In this document: positions 48,817-60,280 of the stretch, in pieces
Layout: each line of letters opens with the position of its first letter
How positions within the stretch are numbered: the stretch's first letter is position 1
Source of the DNA: Patellaria atrata CBS 101060
Taxonomy: Eukaryota > Ascomycota > Dothideomycetes > Patellariales > Patellariaceae
DNA: 64,000 nucleotides
NCBI GenBank assembly: GCA_010093705.1
Contig: MU006094.1
Span: 84,834-148,833 of the forward strand
Direction: 5' to 3'
The notes under the pieces: generated by a model
What the model was told of the DNA's origin: nothing
Database searches by the model: none
What the model saw: the letters and a program-made list of their open reading frames with translations, nothing else
Program-made: the position numbers and the translations under genes

Positions 48817-51800
48817 AGTTTACTAGCAAGATATGCTAAGTGCCTAGACGTGGTGAGACTCGGGAGGCTTACATGTCAAACGTGAACCAACTCCCTGCAT
48901 CGGTGAGTACGGAAACAGCTTGCTTTAAGTGTGGCTCCTGAAGAGTATTATTGCTACGCGGGAACACACAGAAATCAGCATGGTTCTGCAGGTACCAATA
49001 TCCGCACAGAGTCTAGGCTTCGGGAGTCGGCTGCAGTATGGGCTGTCAGGTTGATGGTTGTCTGAAACAATCTCCCCTGTAACTTTCGGTGAAGTTGATG
49101 AGCTTTGATGCTTGCCATGCTGGGCCCTTCGTGGGGAAGATGTAGCCCGCAAGCCTGCAAGCTAAACGTGCGATGTAGCACGCTGCTGCACCTCATTCCT
49201 TGATAATAATACAGCCTATATTGCTAGAAACTAAGGGAACCTTATAGCTGTACGACCTACCGACGACGTACATGCGCTTTCCCTTAGGACATGGAGCTAT
49301 CCGACCATTCACACTTTGAACACTCAACTTTCCCGACCAGATCAAATTCACTAGAAGTATAGGGACCGGTTGGTCATCTAGGTATCGTCGTCTTGTACTT
49401 TCGTGCGCTATCTTTGGACCGAGATAGAATATACAGCCACCCTTATGCGTGGTGACTCGTAAACAAAAAGCCACTGCGAATAGCGGAGAGCAAAGATTAC
49501 TTCTACAGGATTAGCAGATTGCTTGATTATGTTTCTTTACCGTACAAGGTGTACCTGAGTACGGTACCGATACCTTTTCCCTAAGTTCTCCTCGATGAGC
49601 AGATGATCTTTTTTCAACGCCGTTAAAAATCCCGACACTCGAGGCGAGCTGGGAACTCAGCGGGGAGCAAGCAGGTAGACAGCCCTCTACGGATAAGGTA
49701 GGTAGTGCGTCGATGGTCAAAAGTTTAAATCCCTTGAGGGTTATGATACTTGTACATCATGAGGTCTATCGCAGCTACAAGTAGCTCCACTCTTTGGCAT
49801 TTCAAGATGCAGATTCTGATGTGCAGGACGATTGACGACAGCGGACTTGCGCCGTTGCGGGCATCTCTGGAAAGGAAGTCCAATTGATCACCTTCTTTCG
49901 GGAGAAGTTGTGATGACGAACCATGTTCTGCATCATGAATACCAGTAGAATGGTGTAACCAGTTGAAAGAGTTCAGTACTCCAGTCATTGTCCGTCTTTC
50001 AGTACAGTTCGGCGTCTTCTCAGTCTGAAAAGGCGCTACCGTCTGAGAAGAAGCTTGTCGAAAAATGAAAATCTCGACCTGTGTACGTTCCAGAGCTCCA
50101 CTGCCCTGATCACTTCGGGTAAGACTTCGAATTGGGTAATTCAGGCCGCCAATTGGCTCCTGCACCGGTAGGAACTCCTAGGGAGCCCAGGAGGGGAAAT
50201 GGGGAATATGGAGGACAAGCCCAAAATCGTCGAAGCCGTCTCGCTTTCCACGTGCTCGATGAAACGATGGGAAGATCTTTTGAAGCATACCGGAATCCAC
50301 TACTGAGTCAATCAAAAGACAATCAAAATCATGAGCTACCAGTCTGACTCGCGACTATGGGGGCTACAAAGCTACAATCGTAAGTTATTAACCATTGATT
50401 ACAGGAAGATGATGAACGACCTCTTACAGCAGTAAAAGATATACTCTACAAAACTCTAAAACTTAGAAACTATTTCAAGTTCTAGAAAAGCACGCAAAAA
50501 CTCCAAACAGCTGCTATATCCCTATCTTTTCTATTCCCGTGAACGGCGACCTCCCGAACAAGGCAAGTCGGAGTTGCTTTTTTGCAAAGTGCCGGAGTAC
50601 AGCGTTCATCATTTTGCGGCACGCTGCGTCAATCACATATAATGTTTGTGTCATTACTAGGGTCTTAAGGTGGCGGGAAACGTTCCAGTATGGCACAATC
50701 CCTATCACCAAAATCTCAACGGTCGATCTGTTACTTCATCCCGCTATCATCTCTTCCACCCTTATTCTTTTTGTTGTCAGTTTAAAATGATTGTTCATGA
50801 GTCAATTATTGAGACTCAAAAGTTTCCTCTTTTTCCCGTCAGCAGCAGATGGGATACCATTTCCATCTCCTCGGATTCCACTGTCTGGCATTCCCACCTC
50901 CCATGTCTTGGCGGATGTGACGAGATGCCACAAATTGGCATGCAAATCCTTCCTTCGAGGTTTAAAATCTAGACCAATCAAGTATCTAAGTCGTATTTGA
51001 CAGGATCATCAAACTTTCACCTCTTTAACGGTTATTGTTTCATACCCAAACCTTACCGAAAGCTGGTGTGACTGTACTCGTTATCCTTAATTTTCACCTA
51101 TCATGCCCTCGATACCGGCTTACATACGAAAAACACAGAGATGACTACTACCGGGTAGTAGTTATTTGGGGAATATCGTTTCATCCGTATCTTACAACCC
51201 CTTATGTGCTCGCTTACTGGTGGGCACTTTAAAGACTCACTAAATTTCTTTCAGGATCTTAATCTTATCATTTTAGCTTACAGGAAGTCCATAGTGATGA
51301 GAAGGATCAAGTCATGCCATTTCTCTATGCTTCCTTCGTAGTACGTATGGGGCTGATACGCTCTTTGTTCGATTTCTCCACCTTAAAGTTCTATGATACC
51401 GATTCTCTGAGGTCATGATCTTCAGTATAGGGATATCCTTCTACGGTGGTAAAAAGGTAGGCCTTGTCGTAAGGTGAAGATCATTCCAACCCTCCTACTT
51501 TTAATTTCCCTATCGTAGCTCTAGTTTTACCCCGCCTATGGCAAAGCTTTAGTTTAGTTAGAAACTTTAGAGCGCCATTTGAAAACAGCTCGTTCTATTT
51601 TAGAGAGGCGCTGGAGTTGTGTGTTTAAGCATTTCTCGGTACCGTAACATGAAGGTATCCGTGCAACTACCGCTTGGAAATATAGTCGACGCCTCTCAGA
51701 ATTCTCGCGACCTTTGCTCTCATTATTGATATCTACTCCCTTATTATCATTAGGAACATCAGGATACGAGGGGGCCATGGTTGAATCCGAGCGCTCGATC

Positions 51801-51888
51801 TTTAGTTCCCATCCAACCTGGGGAAAACCGGGAAACCGGAGGATTTTGAGGCTGGGAATAGATTTTCGCCGGCGAGCTACAAAGTGAG

Positions 51889-51892
<4 letters not shown>

Positions 51893-51919
<27 letters not shown>
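51893..51919. repeat. (GAT)9 microsatellite
   Basis: Nine uninterrupted GAT units in non-coding DNA. Confidence 0.97.
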
Positions 51920-52854
51920 CGGCTCACGTTTGATCTACCATCTGATCGTTGAATCGCATCATAAAATCTCCAGATATAGCCTGTCAAAGAAAGGGTGTGC
52001 TAATTTCTTACACAGTCCCCTTAGTCGCGTTCACCACCATTTTCCTTCAATAATCATTTTTACCAGCATCTTCCCGTAGACGTACAGTAGTCAGAGAGCA
52101 TCATGAGCAACCTCTTCTTGCAGAACTCCTGACAGATAACGTCTGTTATCCCCCAGAGCTTGGCATTATTCAATTATCCAGCCTACCATAAATGATATAG
52201 GCTGGCTCGTGCGGCAACGCTGTCCGCTTTCCGAAGCCACAGCTACCGAGAGCCTGGACTCCTCTCTGCTGGATTGATGAGGAGAGGAAAAGTACGAAGG
52301 AAATAGTTAGGAGGATGCCCGAATGTCTGGAGTTAAGTTCAGGCAAAAGTATTAAGTTTCTTTCCTACGGTCTGCGTATGCGGATCTTTTATGCAACCTG
52401 CAGAGTTAATTAGCTAAAGGTTACTCTGTACAGTTGTGCGAAAGGGGAGATTCAAGTTTTTGCGAGTGCGCAGGCAAGATCGTGCGAAGCGAAGATCCTT
52501 CCTGCATTCAAACCTACGTAAACTTTCAACACCATGGCTTGAACGCACATGTGAGGCGGATGTGCAGCTTGCGCTTCATGAGCCTTCATCATGGATGTCA
52601 TCCTCAAGATTTGTCCAAAAGAATATCAAACTTGTGATAATCGGGACTCCCACATCGCCACAATCCCGCAACCAACACCCTCGCTTTGGGCCCTTGTTAA
52701 GACTCGTTGACCGCTCTTTCAGTCTTTCTAAACACCTCGTAAAACTTCGCCGACTCTGTTCAAGCAATTTTTCGAGCCTATCGAATGAGCCCACACTCGC
52801 ATTCCGAATTTGCGATGCTAGTTCAAAAGACAAGAACTGAGTGAGACGAACTCA

Positions 52855-52867
52855 TGGTCCAAGGGGT
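52855..52867. repeat. 13-bp direct repeat, copy 1
   Basis: TGGTCCAAGGGGT, identical to 53352-53364 and 497 bp away. Both copies are preceded by similar sequence (TTCAAAA..AACT), so about 40 bp may be shared. Confidence 0.6.
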
Positions 52868-53351
52868 TAGGTCCTTTCAACAGTTCCTCCATAACATGTC
52901 TCAAGAACCCTTACGAACATGAAGAACATAGAATTCTTAATGACGATCATGATAATTGTGATTTCAATGCGTAATGAACCCACAGTCGTCACCATCAACA
53001 AAGTCGGCGAGCAATGAGCATACATCAGAAATCTAATACGGTCCTGAATTGATACGTAAAATATCAAAAGCAAAAGGATGAACGAATCCCACATCAGCAG
53101 CAAAAAAAAAAAAAATGATAGGATTCGGACGACTACTGTACAGTACATACAAGGTATCTTGCAGGTACCCTTATCTCTGAATGGGCTTGAATTGTTTCAT
53201 GGAAACGTTTTTCATCACCTTACAGTAAGGTACATGTTTCATGCAATCACTGCATTAGCGAGCCTTGGGATCATGTCCATTCTTAATTCCCCTTTATGCA
53301 AGCTCCTCTTTCCATTTTCTCCAAGAGTTCAAAACTGACAAACTCCAATCG

Positions 53352-53364
53352 TGGTCCAAGGGGT
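53352..53364. repeat. 13-bp direct repeat, copy 2
   Basis: Second copy of TGGTCCAAGGGGT; see the entry at 52855. Confidence 0.6.
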
Positions 53365-54840
53365 CTTAATAATAATAGCACTATCTAGTCGAGATATCGA
53401 CGAGCCGTTCCGCCCAGGCGCTCTGCATACCCTTCCGCTAGCCGATATAATCTTGCGTGCTGTATCAAAATCTTTGACATATCAATCCGAACTTTTCCCC
53501 CCACCGGTATCGCGTCCAGGGTCCTTCGACATAGTACCTCACTATATTGCCCGAGTGTGTCATCTAGGTGCAATTCCAAGGCTCCTTTAACATCCCGCCA
53601 ACTTACAGCACCCGATTTTCTACGGTCGTTAGCGCATCCTACAGGCACGGTTCAGCGCAAAAATACAGCCAGTTATTCATCCAGAACGTTCTCCTTCTTG
53701 ATACCGGATTGGCTTAATTCTGAAACGAAGACGTGATTAAGTTAGACAGGAATGCTAACGACCGTAGACAAACGAGTGCTGTATTTGGACCTTTTTCATC
53801 AATGATCTCAACCAGTTGAGAGCTCCTCTTTGCCCCGCCACGCGATTCGTATCGTGAAGTGGGAACAGTGGGCACGAGTGGTCGTGAGGACAATGGATTC
53901 ACTAATATCCTACTTAGTTATCGGGCGAACTACGAAGGGATCATGTATTGCTATCGCTCCACCACTACTATATCCAACACGCAGATCTTATTATTGCGGG
54001 ACTGGTAGGGGAAAGTTTTTCAAGGTCTCATTCGTACTCTTGACTCTTGATGCAATTTCACACATCGTATCTCTCACAATCAGTTCTGTTTCTCTCACAA
54101 AGTCCACCCCACTCCTATCCAAGTCCTTGCACCCTTCTATGTCTCACAATTTCCGGCTGCCTCGCCGACAAGCTTCCCCTGTATTACCGTCTGTCCCATT
54201 GGCTTCATATTTTCATCAATATCCCCAAAGTCGGAGCCATTTCAGACCACGTATTTGCGGTTGAGGGGAACGTGCAAGTTCCCAAGTAGAGGAATCCTCC
54301 CTCAGTCAATCTATTAAGGTTTTCGGAGACCGTTTCAACTGCGGGAGCGTTTGATGCAGCTCGCCTCGCAGAGACCCCTGTGGCAAGTGCATGAGCTTAA
54401 GGTCACGTTGTTTGGGGATGTACGATCCAGATGTCCGAAGATTGGTACACTTTGCTCCCCATATTGTCACACTGGAATGGTCTCTCAACTGAAAATTCGC
54501 AAACTCTGTCGTCGAACAGATAACCGCCGATGTTTCTAAGTGAGACCCACAAAGGGATTTCGTATCGAAAATTCGCCTCTCATATCTTGATTGAGGACCC
54601 GTAATCCCTCTCGAGGAGCAGAAGCCGTTCCGTATGCCGTTTCGCCCACTTTATTTCACTTTCTTTAGTCACATACTGTTTCCTTTGTAACACTCCGGTT
54701 TCTTTCGCCACCGTACGCACTGCAGCTAGGGAAACCGGCAGAAAATTCTTACTACGAGATTTGCACCGCTACGTGCAGAACTACAAAGAAGTGGGGATTC
54801 TTCTCACTTACGAGTGCAAAGTAAACTACTTAGCGGTAGC

Positions 54841-55440
54841 GTGGAGAATTTTGTCTTTCAGTAAGTTGATCATCATCAATTTCAAGTAGTGTCTCCTCGA
54901 TGGTCGTGGTTGAGATTCTTGGGCCACTGTACACTTGCTGTACGGATAATGACAAACTTGCAAAATGTCCCCGCGACAAGTTCCCAGTTTGCCGTACGGA
55001 TAAGTCGAAACTTGTATCAGTTGTAAGAGTACAGTAAGCTCGATTATTATTGCATAGAGGACTTCGTCTTTCAGTGACCATATTTTCTCACATTTTAAGC
55101 GCACTCCCTCTTCAGTCGTGGCCAATACTACAATAATGTGTACGTTTTCTCCACAGATCATGTCGAACCCGTACATTTTCTCCGCAACAAGATTTCATTT
55201 CCTCGTACGGATAAGTCAGAGCTCTTTACAATCGTGTATGTCCAATACATCAGGATAATATAGCGTAGTAGATTCTGTTCTCCAGCATGCAAGGCAATTT
55301 TCATCTCAAATATTTATTTCTCCTTCGTTGTGGTCAACACCTTACCGCAACCGTGCGCTCGTTATACAGGTAGGACAAAACTGTCACAAGTTTGCTCGGT
55401 ACAGAATTTCATTTTTCCTTGAGATTGAGTCGAAGTCTTC
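54841..55440. repeat. Diverged tandem repeats, about 200-bp period
   Basis: Two to three units share landmarks in the same order: TCTTTCAGT, a CTCCTTC/TCGTGG segment, CCGCAACAAG or CCGCGACAAG, and GTACGGATAAGTC (54994, 55204, with a variant GTACGGATAATGAC at 54940). The third unit (55270-55440) is the most eroded. Confidence 0.5.
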
Positions 55441-56570
55441 TTAGTTTAAGGGAGCAAAACAAAGGTAGCATGTCGGCGCGTAGATGACTACCCCCTTTCA
55501 GTAAACAATATCACTATCAACTGCAGAAATCTTCTCCTGTCACCGCCGGTACTCTTCAGTCACTAGACGTATACATGGTAGCAAACGACCGAATTCGGTT
55601 GCAACGGGTTTTGAATGAGCCATACGACCGACTCAAAGTTCCCGAAGTAAAACAAGCTATGGAATGTGTCAATAAAGAAATGATGTTCTTAACTCTGTAA
55701 ATATAGCTACAACAGATAAAGAGATATGCACAACCACACACGTATCTCAAACTAAGATACCCCTCCACGTAAACAGAGGTCAACAGAATCCCCAGACAAG
55801 CCGGAGGTGATCGTAGATCACTTGTGCGTACTCGACACGATTGGGCCAGAGAGAGCGGCATTGCATCATATATCGTACGACTAACCCGAGAACCCTTAAT
55901 CAAGGAGGAATTCTGTCTTGTGAGTATGGCGGATGCGCTCGGGAACGCATCCTCGGGTTCGGGTTCTTTGCATGCTTCTATGCTCATTGTTTTGAGACAT
56001 ATTTTGTAGACACCCCACAGTAGTAGTGGTGAGATTCAGTTTTGGTGAAGTGCAGACGGGCGCTTATGTGTCGTCGATCAGGAGTGTGATGGTGTGGCAT
56101 GGGATGTGCGTGGTGTCACATCACATCTTTCTGCATACGTGCTGCAGTATGAACGGTGGGAAAGAAAATAAGCAGAAATTGAAAATAGAGGAATTACAAA
56201 GAATACATCTTTCGAGAAGTTTTATTAAGAAGAAGTTTGTGAAACCGTATTTAGACTTTTACACGGCCTTGGACGTTCGAGAGTCCGGTAGAATATCATT
56301 TAGTCTTCGCAGTAATAGATGAATGAAGGGTAACTTTTCAGTCGATAATATGGTATCGAAGCTGAAATACGAGTGTTCAAATCGCTACAGGAGCGTGATT
56401 CCCGACTTGAGGAGAAACTGTCTTCGTCCATTATGAAGTTCTGATAATCCACTGGAGAAAAATCTTTATACTATACACGACTATTTCACGCTCTCGACAC
56501 GCTGAAAGCATGATACAATCACACACTCACCTCGCTCATACCACGATACGAATATACACTCAGCAACCGC

Positions 56571-57937
56571 TCACCTTAACTCCACCCCCAGATCCTCCGT
56601 CAATCTCTTCCTCAACTTTTCATGCAACGCATTAACCTCCTCAGCCGTGAACGTCCTCTCCAAACTACGATAATTGACCCTATAACACAAGCTCTTCCTC
56701 CCGGTCTTGGGGTGGACAAACTCATCCACAAGTCTCACGTCCTCGACCGCACTGCCCGCAACCTCCCTCACAACTTCCATAACATCGTTCTCGTGGAACT
56801 GCCTCGGCACTCCGCTCGTAGCGGGGAGCTGCCCACCCGCCGGAGACGTGGTAGATGGGAGCCAAAACGCAACATCTCGGGGAGCAGCAGGATACTTAGA
56901 GAAAGACTGAAAGCGCTTGACGTCCCACATCATCCCACTTTCCTCCCCCTTTCCATCCGGTTCCTTGAACTGCGACAGGAACCGCGCGTCTTTGCTCCAG
57001 AATAGCCTGATATCCGGGATGTCGAACAACAACATCGCGATGCGCTCGAGGCCGAGCCCGAACGCCCACCCCACCCTCTCCGGCACGCCCGCATCGATCA
57101 AAATGTCCTGCTTCGTGACGCCGCAGCCGAGGACCTCGAGCCAGTCGCCTTGCCAGAAGACCTCGAGCTCCCAGGACGGCGAGGTGAAGGGGAAGAAAGC
57201 CTCGACCCAGCGCACGCGCAGCGGCTCACGGGAAGCTGTTTCGTCGGTCCCCGCGGCGGCGCGCTGGGCGTGGGTGAAGATCTCGACGACGACGAGCTCG
57301 AGACTGCGCTTCAGGTGTGCGGCTATGGCTTCGACTTCCTCCGGCGAGTGGTGCGCTCGCTGCAGAGGGTTGCGCTCGGGGTGGATCGTCGGGTTCGGGT
57401 CTTCGACGTCGATGTCGTGTTTCGGTAGCGCTTCGACATCGGCCCAGATGGCGTCGGCGAGGGAGACGTAGGGGCTGAAGTTACGGCGATCCCATGTCTG
57501 TGCGCCCTCCATCTGGTGGAAGACGGGGTAGTGGCTCCGGTCTACGGCGTCGCGGCGGTACACGTCGGCGGAGATGAGGTAGCCGGCGCTCTCGTTGGCA
57601 CGGAAGGTGTCGGCTTCGTGGGCGGAGGTGTGGGTGCGGAGGACGGTGTCCTTGTTTATGTAGTAGGTGTCTGAGGGGGCGCGGCCGGGGTGGTCTGGAG
57701 CGAAGCCTAGGGAGTCGAAGTTTTGGTGCACCGAGACCACTGGGAAGAGGGCGTTATGGCGTTTGTGGTCTGGGAAGCGGGATTCGATTATTTGGCGGGT
57801 GATGGATAGGGGATGGTCTTTTTGCAGATGGAGGCGGCGGGGAATGTTGGCGAGGATGGCCGGAGGTGTGTTCATGTGCGAGTCGAGGGGGTAGGTACGG
57901 CCTTCTATAGTGATGGTTTTGGGAGGTGACTCCTTTG
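56571..57937 (-). CDS. MSF1: Mitochondrial phenylalanyl-tRNA synthetase (monomeric), 5' exon unresolved
   Basis: A main exon of 455 codons including the stop, running from a splice acceptor (CTAAT branch, CACAG) at 57938 down to 56571. It opens with KESPPKTITIEGRTYPLDSHMNTPPAIL, the conserved start of the mature enzyme. The class II catalytic core follows: FPVVSVHQNFDSLGFAPDHPGR, RTHTSAHEAD, FHQMEGAQTWDRRNF (motif 2) and GWAFGLGLERIAMLLF (motif 3). The C-terminal ferredoxin-fold anticodon-binding domain is present (KYPAAPRDVAFWLP .. DVRLVDEFVHPKTGRKSLCYRVNYRSLERT). It charges mitochondrial tRNA-Phe in the matrix. The ATG at 57875 is internal to the conserved region, so a 5' exon with the targeting peptide must exist upstream in 57940-58400; I could not fix it. 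The gene is GC-rich. Confidence 0.94.
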
Positions 57938-58691
57938 CTGTGATGCATTAGGATGTTTTGAAGCGATCACTTTTTATTGCTCTGGTGAAAGATGATGGAA
58001 AATATATGATCCCTAGGATGAGCTCAATCTCTTGATGAATGGGTAACTAATGAAAAAAGCCGCTTGTAGAGAATAGTTGAAACTACTCTGTATTAATAGA
58101 ATAGACATCTGAAATGACAGAGATATTCGAAGACATGATGAAAGTAGGGAGCGAAACAATGACTCTAGGATGGAATCACGAATTTTTGATGTTATCAACA
58201 GAACTTCAGTAAACAAATGGAAGCGGCTTTAGAATTAGACAAAAGAGATATATGGTCTTTTCTATCGTATTTGTGATTGATAATGAATCTAACTGATAAT
58301 GAATCTAACTGACAATGACTTTACTGAATAGTAGATATTTTTGCTTACCAGAGTAATATCGTCGCCATTGAGCTCCCACGGTCCGACTCTGCTTCGATCT
58401 ACACAACGTACAGACAAACCCACTCGATCGGACCGAAACCCGCATCCTTTCTGATGATACCGACTATGCCGGTTAATCAATTCTGGCAATCCGCAAGTTC
58501 TCTGATGATTTGCATGCAAAGATTGAGGCTCCCCTGCCAAGCGAAGTCCCGTTTAGTCACGGTCGGGAGCAAAATCTACCTCCGCACTCTCCGCCGGCTA
58601 CGACTTCAAAACCAAGGCCGTACGAACGGACAAGTACCACACAGTTCACGTGGCCCCAGTTCCGCAAAGCTCCCAGCATGAGCCCTGAGTT
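57938..58691. other. Divergent region between PheRS and the dicarboxylate carrier
   Basis: This should contain the unresolved 5' exon and promoter of the mitochondrial PheRS gene (minus) and the promoter of the carrier gene (plus). One candidate for the former is a short ATG-led segment ending in a GTAAGC donor near 58350, but its phase does not fit directly. Confidence 0.5.
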
Positions 58692-59761
58692 ATGTCGGCT
58701 TCAGACAAAGAGGTGAGGAAGGATAAGAGCGTCCGAAAGGGCCCTATCCACTATCCTTTCTGGTTTGGAGGCTCGGCTTCGTGTTTCGCGGCTTGTGTCA
58801 CACATCCGCTTGATCTCAGTAAGTCTTTTATGCCATTGAGGATTGACAATATATGCTAACTGTTTGGCAGTAAAGGTACTACTTTTGCTCGAGCTGGTCG
58901 ACGCGTTTTAGACTTACAAACATCAGGTCCGACTCCAAACTCAGCATCATGGCGAACGACGGAACATGGCACAGATGTTCGTGCATGTCGCGAAAAGCGA
59001 TGGTTTCCTAGGTTTATACAAGGGCGTACGTCAATAGTGATTATTTGTGAGTCTCCGAAGATGTTAACCGGTCTTAATTGCAGCTATCCGCCTCTCTACT
59101 CCGCCAATTAACCTACAGCACCACGCGGTTTGGTGTTTATGAAGAGCTCAAGGAAGTCTTCACCTCTGCCCGTTCCCAACCATCCTTCATGGGTCTCGTT
59201 GCCATGGCCTCGACATCTGGCTTCCTTGGTGGGATTGCCGGTAATCCCGCTGATGTCTTGAACGTCCGTATGCAGCACGATGCCTCGCTGCCAGCCGCAG
59301 AAAGACGGAATTACAAACATGCGATTGATGGATTGATAAGGATGTCAAGGGAAGAAGGTTGGCAGTCGCTGTTTCGTGGCGTGTGGCCTAACAGCGCGAG
59401 AGCAGTTCTCATGACAGCCTCTCAGCTAGCCTCCTACGATGGCTTCAAGCGGATACTACTGGCCAATACCTCGATGCAGGATAACCTAACTACTCACTTT
59501 TCGGCTTCATTCCTCGCGGGATTCGTCGCGACAACGATATGCTCGCCCGTCGATGTCATTAAAACTCGCGTCATGAGCGCGAAGGATAAAAAGCCCTTGC
59601 CAGCCTTGATTCTGGATATCTATAAGGCTGAGGGCTGGCGATGGATGTTCCGCGGATGGGTCCCAAGTTTTATGAGACTTGGTCCGCATACCATCGCTAC
59701 GTTTATATTCTTGGAACAACATAAGAAGATCTATCGCAAGTTACGAGGCTTTGATTCGTAA
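58692..59761 (+). CDS. DIC1: Mitochondrial dicarboxylate carrier
   Basis: Exons 58692-58818, 58871-58875, 58927-59025 and 59084-59761 give 302 aa, the standard mitochondrial-carrier length. The three repeats carry the PX(D/E)XX(K/R) signature: HPLDLIKVR, NPADVLNVR (Asn in the basic position, as in other Dic proteins) and SPVDVIKTR. NPADVLNVRMQHD and the WPNSARAVLMTASQLASYD segment are characteristic of the dicarboxylate (malate/succinate-phosphate) carrier of the inner membrane. Exon 2 is only 5 nt (TAAAG). It is needed to complete Ile-Lys of the first signature and keep phase, since skipping it would shift frame. The N-terminus is short and charged. It lies head to head with the mitochondrial PheRS gene. 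Confidence 0.94.
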
Positions 59762-60280
59762 ATATGACAGAAACACATACCCCTAGTTTTATCTTTTGGA
59801 TTTGCTTGTATGGAAATGTCATGATGTCGAGCATTTACTGGTGTTGGCGGTCTTCTCTTAGTCTTGAAGTACATAGAGTAGAAGTTTTGACCTTGGAATC
59901 TGTAGAATAGTCTTATACCATTGTGGTTTATGATTAGAATACTCCCTTTTTGTCCATGCTTTTCTTTTTAATTCACATTTTATTACGTTTAAATCACACT
60001 CGAGTTGTCGTTGTACATATCAATGACCTACACTAGATTTCACAAAAGCTCGTTGAGATATCGCATTGGATTGGATTGGTCACTTGTGATCTCGTTAGAA
60101 TTTATCGGTATTTTAAGAAATTGTTCGAAATTAAAGAGCTGTGTTGTTCCTTGGTCGCCCATTACCATCTATATCAATATAAAAGGGACTATGATTCTTA
60201 TACCCCCCTCTTTTCAGTCTATCATTCAGTCCTTCTAGATCCTATTATTTCTCATGGACACTGTCTTGATCCAATATCCC
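59762..60280. other. Intergenic, convergent 3' ends
   Basis: AT-rich spacer between the dicarboxylate carrier and MFS stops. No gene seen. Confidence 0.6.

Larger units (their letters stand above)
48817..56570. other. Gene-poor stretch of 7.7 kb
   Basis: No frame shows recognisable motifs. Coding-like short frames on the minus strand (52576-52833, with SFDRLEKLLEQSRRSF; and 53385-53648, with WRDVKGALELHLDD) could be remnants of old genes but are unsupported. It contains a GAT microsatellite, a 13-bp direct repeat pair and diverged tandem repeats near 55 kb, listed separately. Confidence 0.5.

Noticed and set aside
49725-50165. 146-codon minus-strand frame in a gene-poor region
   Set aside because: No recognisable motif, no consistent introns, and similar-sized frames occur by chance in the region.
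52436-52840. 134-codon plus-strand frame overlapping a coding-like minus frame
   Set aside because: Neither strand gives a known domain; at most a remnant of an old gene, so not listed as a gene.
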